Part shown: piece by piece, positions 16,334 through 22,818 of the stretch | How positions within the stretch are numbered: position 1 is the first letter of the stretch | How the letters are laid out: every line of letters begins with the position of its first letter | NCBI GenBank assembly: GCA_013376995.1 | Contig: JACAAZ010000027.1 | Span: forward strand, 1 to 35,955 | Length of the DNA stretch: 35,955 bases | Origin: Bacteroidota bacterium | GTDB taxonomy: Bacteria; Bacteroidota; Bacteroidia; Bacteroidales; UBA4417 | Direction: 5' to 3' | Made by a program: the position numbers and the translations under genes | Notes under the pieces: generated by a model | Told to the model about the DNA's origin: nothing | Databases searched by the model: none | The model's input: the letters and a program-made list of their open reading frames with translations, nothing else

Positions 16334-19300
16334 TTATATGCCTGTCTTACGTATCTCCAGCCCGTTGGATTTTGAATAGCGGCGGTATATCCAGGCGGTT
16401 CCTATGGTCTTTCCCCCTGAACTGTAGGTCTGAAATTTGCTGTAGCCAACTCCGCCGGCCCGCTTCAGAGCTAAATCCTTGAATATCTCAACACCGCTGA
16501 ATCCAGAATGTTTATCGTGGATGCGGTCGTCATGGTCAAAAACGAAGGTTCCGTTGTTGCTGCTACCGGAAACGGATGCAGCGACCTTGTCGGGTGTATC
16601 AAGAGAGGAATTTGCTGCTCTCCACTCAGGTTTCAGATCCTCCATTTCAAAATTATAGGCCTGTGTTGCTCCGAAAGATTCGAGGACTGTCTGGTCTTCA
16701 TAACTTGGCCTGGAAGGAGGGAGCCCCGGTTCACCTTCATAGCTGTAGCGGGCAGGGGCAGGGACAAAACTATCCCCCGGGCCTTTGACCTTTTTCAGGC
16801 CAGAAGGTACCGATCGTTTACGTGGAATAACCGTCCAATCAATAATTCTCTCAGGATCCTGTGTTGTACCAGATCCTGTTTTGCCAGCTTTATCGACGAG
16901 CCTTGCCCTTACCTGGATTGCCTTTTTACTCCACTTCCCTGAAATGAAGAGATAGATATTCCTGCTTTGCAAACCCGGGACTTTATACTTCCTTGAACCA
17001 CTTCCCCGGGAGAGTAGTTCCGCTTCTCCTGAAACTTCATATATGGTTTCATAAGGCCCCTTCCCTGGGACGTCAGTCCAGTTATTGCTTCCTGCCACCC
17101 GCTGCTGATCCGTATCAGTAGCTTCCACTCCAAAGATGAGTTTTTCACCTTTTGATGCCTGGATATCCTTATTTACCAGGGGCACGGAATAACTTACCTG
17201 TAAGAGTAACCCCGGCCTTACTTCCTCACTTACAGTGGTTTTGGGAATTGCTACCGGGTGAATAAGTTGCATGAACAAGCCTGTTAGTATCCGGATTGCA
17301 GGATTTACCAGCAAAAGCCCGGCTGATACCAGTGAGCTGATAAGCAGCTGGGAGCCAAGCATATAAATATTGACCTGGATCAGGGGCAGTATGATCATGA
17401 GCGTTGCCACCAGTATTGTTGAAACGCGCCTGACCATGTTGAACAGCCTTGTAAGAAATGCCGGGAACGGCCTGTTGATGGGGTTTTGGAGAAATGACTG
17501 GTGGAGACTGGCTGTAGAATCCACAGGTGTGAACTGCCCGAATTGCCTGATGAGCCTGGAAATAAAGTTCCAGCCAATTGTCAGTAAGGACCTCACTATC
17601 CTCAACAGTGCATCTTTCACATTGGTATAGGCCATGCTGCAGAACCTCAGCAATTCAGCTGACAGCCTGTTTGTTATGTTGGTTATTAAACTGATCATCC
17701 TGCCCAGCACAAGGGAAAGTTGACCGAAAAGCTGCTGAATAAATGACAGGGCAACACCGGTGATCAGTTGCACCATATTAAAGACAGTGTTTAGAACGTT
17801 GGATGCCGAGGTAATTACTCTCATCACCTGGACTTCTATTAATAAGGCAATCCTCCGGATCCCGGAGATAACCATATTGGCAATTATTTCTATGATCCCA
17901 CCAGTTGCCAGAATGAATGCCCCCAGGATAAACCTGCTGTTCCGGGCTGCATCCCTTCTTAACTGCCTTATTAATGCCATTGCAACTGCAGCAGTTACCC
18001 TGTTTCCGGTTACCTGTTCACCGGGTGAATTCCCGGAAGAAAGAACCCTGATAAGAGGGAACTGGTAAAGCACCCGGTTGATCCTGATAAGGCTTAATGC
18101 ATGACTCCTGGTTTTATCCAGGTATGTAACAAGCCGGGAATAGGTCCTCTGGAGTACCGGGATGATCCTGGTATATAAAACTATATTGACTGCATTGCCA
18201 ATGAACAGGATAAGGTTACTGGAAATATGAATAACAATCCTCATTACCCTGAGTATGGTGGCCAGCACCCTGGCAAGCAACTGGTTTATCAAAACCGTCA
18301 ACCGCTGCAGGAGCCTCCTGACAAGCTTTACAACTTTCCGGATAGCTCCCCGGATAATTGTCATAAACATTCTGAGCCCACCCAACACCAAATGGATCAC
18401 CTGGCTGATCAAACCGTTAACCATTGCCCTCAAATCAACAATACCATGCAGATCGGGCAGTGGAATTGAAGACAGCAAAGCGGATATCTGCAGCACAATA
18501 CCCATAACCAGGAGCCGGATAGAAACTGAAACATTGATCAGCAGTGCAAGTATACTTCCCTGTATTGCTGTAAGCAGGGAGCGGGCAGCATTCAGGATTC
18601 CAAGGGCACCGTTTGAAACCAGCTGAATAGCCAGGATACAGGCATGGACAATCCGGTCCCGGGCGCTTACAATTATGGCATTCAGCATTCCGAGAGTGCC
18701 AGCCAGCTGACTTTCAACTTCTGCCTGTAAATTCTCGAAATTGCTACGCAGCCATTGTTTCCTGCCTGAAGCTTGGTGATTAACCTGGTTTTCAGCTGCC
18801 TGGCTGTCGGCTCCGATTCCAATATATTCCTGGAGAGCAAACTGCTTTACGGGTGAGAGTGGTCCGGTTGAACTGGCTGAATTCGTCATAGCCGGGCTTG
18901 CGGCATGGGGAGGAAGGTGGGTAGATTGCTCATTCCCGGCTGTTTGCGGTGCACTTCCCTGTATGGATCCGGCCGGGGTTTCCTGTGCCGGGCGCTGAGG
19001 GACTGCTGCTGAATTTGGATTTGAATGGGCAGCTTCTTCGCGGGGAATTTGAGATTGTCCGGGAGAGGGATCAGGCTGTGATTCATGCTCATTGCCTTCT
19101 GACCCTGTTTGCCCTTCTGAAGAATGATCCGTAACAGGCTCTGAGGGCGAGTTCACGGCATTTTGTTCCTCTCTTTCCCTATTTGCAGTTTCTGCAGGTT
19201 GTGAAACAGTTGGTCTTGCGGATTCGCCAGACCTTGGTGCCGTTTCTTCCGATGGGTTCAATGTGGCCGTCCTGTTTGCTGCATTTTCATTCAGACGACG

Positions 19301-19594
19301 CATATAAGGCGAATTCCACCCGGAAGCCCTGGAAGCAACCTCATTCCGGTTAGCGTTCTGGTGTTCCGTTCCGGGGGATTCATTTCTCCGCGGATTAAGG
19401 ATTTCTGAAAGCCCTCCAGCTTGATTTGCCCGGGATTCAATGTTCGAATGAGCCACCTGCATGAAAGAGTTCCTTCGTTCGGAGGTGTTGCGCTCTTCAC
19501 TCTGATTTGTCACCCTGGCCAGGGCATTCTCATGAGCCGCTGCTCTTACTGCAGGTACTGGCCGGTTGACTGTTCTTTGAAGGCTTACTTCCAT
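16334..19594 (-). CDS. Putative CIS cargo/effector with disordered head, hydrophobic helical core and separate C-terminal domain
   Basis: The 1086 residues fall into four parts. Residues 1-270 are low-complexity and disordered (Ser, Asn, Glu, Gln, Pro, Ala). Residues about 290-782 are a run of long hydrophobic, Arg-studded helices. Residues about 790-925 look like a beta-sandwich. Residues about 950-1086 form a polar domain containing FDHDDRIHDKHSGFSG (1019-1034). Lysine is almost absent from residues 1-780 (6 Lys against 65 Arg by hand count) but normal in the rest (25 Lys, 18 Arg). The disordered head and hydrophobic centre recall eCIS-associated toxin-like proteins, but no HExxH or DUF4157 signature is present. 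It follows the AAA+ ATPase gene, the usual place for CIS cargo. The activity is unknown. Confidence 0.7.
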   Translation of the reverse strand: MEVSLQRTVNRPVPAVRAAAHENALARVTNQSEERNTSERRNSFMQVAHSNIESRANQAGGLSEILNPRRNESPGTEHQNANRNEVASRASGWNSPYMRRLNENAANRTATLNPSEETAPRSGESARPTVSQPAETANREREEQNAVNSPSEPVTDHSSEGQTGSEGNEHESQPDPSPGQSQIPREEAAHSNPNSAAVPQRPAQETPAGSIQGSAPQTAGNEQSTHLPPHAASPAMTNSASSTGPLSPVKQFALQEYIGIGADSQAAENQVNHQASGRKQWLRSNFENLQAEVESQLAGTLGMLNAIIVSARDRIVHACILAIQLVSNGALGILNAARSLLTAIQGSILALLINVSVSIRLLVMGIVLQISALLSSIPLPDLHGIVDLRAMVNGLISQVIHLVLGGLRMFMTIIRGAIRKVVKLVRRLLQRLTVLINQLLARVLATILRVMRIVIHISSNLILFIGNAVNIVLYTRIIPVLQRTYSRLVTYLDKTRSHALSLIRINRVLYQFPLIRVLSSGNSPGEQVTGNRVTAAVAMALIRQLRRDAARNSRFILGAFILATGGIIEIIANMVISGIRRIALLIEVQVMRVITSASNVLNTVFNMVQLITGVALSFIQQLFGQLSLVLGRMISLITNITNRLSAELLRFCSMAYTNVKDALLRIVRSLLTIGWNFISRLIRQFGQFTPVDSTASLHQSFLQNPINRPFPAFLTRLFNMVRRVSTILVATLMIILPLIQVNIYMLGSQLLISSLVSAGLLLVNPAIRILTGLFMQLIHPVAIPKTTVSEEVRPGLLLQVSYSVPLVNKDIQASKGEKLIFGVEATDTDQQRVAGSNNWTDVPGKGPYETIYEVSGEAELLSRGSGSRKYKVPGLQSRNIYLFISGKWSKKAIQVRARLVDKAGKTGSGTTQDPERIIDWTVIPRKRSVPSGLKKVKGPGDSFVPAPARYSYEGEPGLPPSRPSYEDQTVLESFGATQAYNFEMEDLKPEWRAANSSLDTPDKVAASVSGSSNNGTFVFDHDDRIHDKHSGFSGVEIFKDLALKRAGGVGYSKFQTYSSGGKTIGTAWIYRRYSKSNGLEIRKTGI

Positions 19595-19632
19595 GGTTGG
19601 TCGTTGTAGAATTTGATACTATTCTTTTGCTT

Positions 19633-19821
19633 GAGGTAGGAGGCAGGAGGTAGGAAGTATGAAATAACTGGTGGTAGGCTAGAGGCGGTTGGCGGCAGGC
19701 AGTTGTCAGGAGGCGGTAGGCATTATGCAGTTGTATGAAGTAGGAGGTAAGAGGTAGGAGGAAGGAAGTATGAAATAACTGGTGGTAGGCAAGAGGCGGC
19801 AGGCAGTTGGCAGTTGGCGGG
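19633..19821 (+). repeat. Degenerate GAGGTAG-type heptamer array (27 units)
   Basis: Twenty-seven successive 7-bp units can be read without a break, such as GAGGTAG, GAGGCAG, GAGGTAG, GAAGTAT, GAGGCGG, CAGGCAG. Inside it a 36-bp segment starting GGAAGTATGAAATAACTGG occurs twice (19653-19688 and 19764-19799) with one mismatch, 111 bp apart. Confidence 0.75.
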
Positions 19822-19872
19822 GCCGAAGGTTTCCACTCGGAATAGGCAATTGGTTGGAAGCGATAAAGAATA

Positions 19873-19949
19873 ACTTCGGACTTCCGGCTCCCGACTTCGG
19901 ACTTCGGACTTCTGACTTCCGGCTTCCGACTCCCGGCTCCCGGCTCCCG
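19873..19949 (+). repeat. ACTTCGG-type heptamer array (11 units)
   Basis: Eleven perfect-phase heptamers follow the consensus RCTYCSG: ACTTCGG, ACTTCCG, GCTCCCG, ACTTCGG, ACTTCGG, ACTTCTG, ACTTCCG, GCTTCCG, ACTCCCG, GCTCCCG, GCTCCCG. The sequence type differs from the neighbouring array but the period is the same. Confidence 0.8.
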
Positions 19950-20008
19950 GCACCATCCCCAATTCTCCTCATCCCGCCCTCTCCTAATCCCCTTGTCCCC
20001 CAGTCCCA

Positions 20009-21355
20009 TCAAATGCTCTTCCCTTCCTTCATAAATTCCCTTCTTATAGCTTCCTCCAGGTCTTCGGCAAGAATTACATTTGAATTGCGGCTTAAGGATC
20101 TCAGGGAAGCAAATCGCACGGCGTTCATGATCGTCCCGCCTGATATCTCATATCGTTCTGAAAGCTTTTGCAAATCCACTTTTTTATCAAGTTGTGATTT
20201 ATTTGAAAAGGCATTTCCCCAGATCCTGTTCCGTTCGGAAGGCTTGGGCATAGGGAAATGGATAACCGACTGGAAACGACGCAGGAAAGCTTCGTCAATA
20301 TTGACTTTTAGGTTGGTTGCCAGTATCACGATCCCGTTGAAATCCTCGATCCGTTGCAGCAGGTAGCTCACCTCCTGATTTGCATAACGGTCGTGCGAGT
20401 CTTCCACCCTGGTCCTTTTGCCGAACAAGGAATCTGCCTCATCAAAAAAGAGTATCCAGTTCTTATGCTCAGCCATGTCAAAGATCCGGGCAAGGTTCTT
20501 CTCGGTCTCTCCAATATATTTTGATACGATCATGCTCAGGTCGATGCGGTAAACATCGCAATCGCAATGTTTGCCCAGCAGGCAGGCGGAAAAGGTCTTC
20601 CCGGTCCCTGGTGGGCCATAAAACAGGCTTGTATAGCCGGGTTTTAACTTTTGATCCATACCCCAGTCCTTCAGCAATGTCATTCCATGAAGTATCCAGG
20701 ATTTGAATTCTCCAAGTTGTTCCAGTGTATAGGCAGGAAGTACCAGCTGATCCCAATCGAGTTGGGTTTCAATCAGTTTAGCCGGGAAATCAATATTGTA
20801 ATTGGGTTTCCGCTCAACACCGGAAAGGAACCAGTTCAGGTATTCCCTGGATATTTCGAGTGCCCCGCTAAGCAAGGGTTCTCCCGGAGCCACTGCGGAT
20901 AAAGAGAGAATGTTTTTGGTTGCAAAGGGATGGTCTCCTTCAAAGATGCGCATCATTTCGAATCGGGGGATAAGCTCATCACCGGCAATAATGAAGGCTG
21001 CCGTTTCACCGGTAGGGATAAAACCTCCATGGTTCACCCCCTTCCATCCGCCGAACTCGCTGAAGCCCCTGCCGGTAGCCTCATTGTGCGTCCAGAGCAC
21101 ATCCAGCAGCTGGGGCCGGATATGAGGGATCAGGGCAAGAACCAGGACAATGCGTTCCGGCACTTCCAGCCCTAAAGAGGTTACAAAGCTGGCATAGTAG
21201 GAATTCCGGCCCGAAAGATCAGGCCTACTGACAGGAAATATACTTTCATCCTCACTCTTCCCGAAATAAGAGTTAAGCCTTGCATCCAGTATCCCGGCAA
21301 ACCAGCTTAATTCCAGTTCCAGGTCCTGGGCATTTTCTATGAGGGGGCTTACCAT
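20009..21355 (-). CDS. CIS-associated AAA+ ATPase (Afp15/Pvc15-like)
   Basis: A 448-residue protein with an N-terminal family-specific domain (about 1-205) and one AAA+ module. Visible motifs are Walker A GPPGTGKT (247-254), Walker B ILFFDEAD (301-308), sensor-1 N348 in ILATNLK, and arginines R359/R360 in FLRRF. An ATPase of this type is a standard member of phage-tail-like injection clusters (Afp15, Pvc15). There it is thought to help assemble the particle or load cargo; it is not a T6SS ClpV. Its start overlaps the end of the tape-measure gene by 7 bp. Downstream comes the repeat-filled gap and the putative effector, which fits a cargo-related role. Confidence 0.92.
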   Translation of the reverse strand: MVSPLIENAQDLELELSWFAGILDARLNSYFGKSEDESIFPVSRPDLSGRNSYYASFVTSLGLEVPERIVLVLALIPHIRPQLLDVLWTHNEATGRGFSEFGGWKGVNHGGFIPTGETAAFIIAGDELIPRFEMMRIFEGDHPFATKNILSLSAVAPGEPLLSGALEISREYLNWFLSGVERKPNYNIDFPAKLIETQLDWDQLVLPAYTLEQLGEFKSWILHGMTLLKDWGMDQKLKPGYTSLFYGPPGTGKTFSACLLGKHCDCDVYRIDLSMIVSKYIGETEKNLARIFDMAEHKNWILFFDEADSLFGKRTRVEDSHDRYANQEVSYLLQRIEDFNGIVILATNLKVNIDEAFLRRFQSVIHFPMPKPSERNRIWGNAFSNKSQLDKKVDLQKLSERYEISGGTIMNAVRFASLRSLSRNSNVILAEDLEEAIRREFMKEGKSI

Positions 21356-22812
21356 TCTGTAAAAATTGGTTTTTGCATCCAGGGTAATTTAACTATGCTG
21401 ATGGTCCAGGGCAGCATATCAAGTAACATATCGTATGATTTCCTTTCCACATTCAGTGTCCATTGTTCATCTTTCCACGACAACAAACCGCTCCGCTGCA
21501 GGAACGATTCCCTCAAGCCATTAACTGATGTATTTTTAATAGCAGCCCAGTGGGAGATAAAAGCCCCCAGCATGGATTCAACTTCAGAGCAATCTTCGGA
21601 ATCAAGCAATCCTACTGCAACCGTTAATTCATCCGAAGGGTCAAGTCCAAGCAATACCTTGATAAGTCCAAGTTCAAACTCGTATACCCCGGTTGAGCCG
21701 GTAACTGCGAAATGAAGAATTGCAGCGGCCTTAGCCAGTTTCCCGGGAGCAATGTTTTTCTCACCGGCTTCCAGTATTCCTCTTGCACGGAAAAGCTGTT
21801 CCATGAATGGATGCAGGAGGATCAATCCAGCGTTTGTGACCAAAAACCCATCCCCGGTTTTCGAATCTTCAGGAAGAGACGCATCGTCAACCGCCAGTTT
21901 TTCAGACTGCTCACCCCCATTGTCATCCGGATTCAAATTCATGCTTGCATCTGCAGTAGCTGGCATTACAGGGATCTTTTCCTCCCGCCCGGGGAGAAAG
22001 ACATCTGACAATGGGAGCATCTTCAAATAAGCAATCAATGACTCACCATGAACTGTGAGCGATTGCGAAAGCGGAATAGAGAAATCAGGCAACAAATGGT
22101 TATCCCTTGAACGGATTGCCTGCTCCATCACTGATGATGCCACTTTCAAGCGATCAAAGAGATGGGAGCTATCCCCGTGCGAAATCAACGACTGCATAAA
22201 GGATACAAACTCCTTACTCCAGTTGGCATGAAAGAGAGGCTTTAGATAATCCAGTTCTGTTTCATCTGAAGACAATTGAAGCAACCTGAAAATAAATGCA
22301 GTTCCGGGATTGTTATTCCCGAGATGAACTAGCAAGGCCTCCGGGTTTTCTACGATGACCTGCCTGAAATTGCTAATAATCTCATAATTTGAAAGCCCTG
22401 AAGATTCCCAGGATAAGCTCCCGTTTGAAAGGTACCGGATCAATTGCTGATAACGGAATTGCCGATCATCTGTTCGCTCAATGCTGGTTGTGGCATTTAT
22501 GTCTTTCGACCTGATCAATGGCTCCAGTTGTTCCCGGACCTGTTGAAAGATCTCTTGCTGTATTAGTTCCGGCTTCTTCTCCAGTGTTTCAGGGTGGAGG
22601 TGCAAGGCAATTTCCAGCTTATCAATCTTTATAATCTCTCCATTGGGTGCCAGTTCATCAAATGCTTTCTCCAGCATAGGTTCAATAAGCGAACCCCATT
22701 CGTCCTGAACTTTCTTCCTAAGGGAAAAAGCCTGGGCGGAATTCCTGGCAGTGATAAGCCAGCGTTGCTTTCGTATGCGATGGGTTGCAGAAGACATATC
22801 CTGGATTAGCAA
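21349..22812 (-). CDS. Contractile injection system tape-measure protein (Afp14-like)
   Basis: The 487 residues match the CIS tape-measure family. The N-terminal signature is HRIRKQRWLITARNSAQAFS (11-30) followed by FDELAPNGEIIKIDKLEIAL (51-70). The conserved C-terminal motif is LVTNAGLILLHPFMEQLF (324-341). Family members set the length of the tube/sheath (Afp14 in the antifeeding prophage). A polar linker (about 280-322, Asp/Asn/Glu-rich) separates the two halves. The gene starts 6 bp after the 926-residue protein and overlaps the ATPase gene. MSSATHR, five codons in, is an alternative start. Confidence 0.88.
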   Translation of the reverse strand: MLIQDMSSATHRIRKQRWLITARNSAQAFSLRKKVQDEWGSLIEPMLEKAFDELAPNGEIIKIDKLEIALHLHPETLEKKPELIQQEIFQQVREQLEPLIRSKDINATTSIERTDDRQFRYQQLIRYLSNGSLSWESSGLSNYEIISNFRQVIVENPEALLVHLGNNNPGTAFIFRLLQLSSDETELDYLKPLFHANWSKEFVSFMQSLISHGDSSHLFDRLKVASSVMEQAIRSRDNHLLPDFSIPLSQSLTVHGESLIAYLKMLPLSDVFLPGREEKIPVMPATADASMNLNPDDNGGEQSEKLAVDDASLPEDSKTGDGFLVTNAGLILLHPFMEQLFRARGILEAGEKNIAPGKLAKAAAILHFAVTGSTGVYEFELGLIKVLLGLDPSDELTVAVGLLDSEDCSEVESMLGAFISHWAAIKNTSVNGLRESFLQRSGLLSWKDEQWTLNVERKSYDMLLDMLPWTISIVKLPWMQKPIFTEW

Positions 22813-22818
22813 TCATTT

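Larger units (their letters stand above)
19595..20008 (-). other. 414-bp intergenic region filled with heptamer arrays
   Basis: There is no credible gene here; short open frames on both strands merely translate repeats. The region holds two 7-bp-periodic arrays (19633-19821 and 19873-19949) and then a pyrimidine-rich stretch running to the stop of the AAA+ gene. It is the largest gap in the CIS cluster and separates the apparatus genes from the putative cargo gene. Confidence 0.7.

Noticed and set aside
16334-19594. DUF4157/HExxH metallopeptidase effector
   Set aside because: No HExxH motif occurs anywhere in the protein; only the general layout resembles eCIS toxin-like proteins.
19530-20012. 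Three overlapping minus-strand frames (160, 88 and 79 residues) with SRKPEVRSPKSEV-like repeats
   Set aside because: They are translations of the heptamer array in its three frames; a 7-bp repeat read in triplets gives this pseudo-repeat protein.
20009-21355. T6SS ClpV
   Set aside because: There is one AAA+ module and no ClpV N-domain; length and context fit the Afp15 type.
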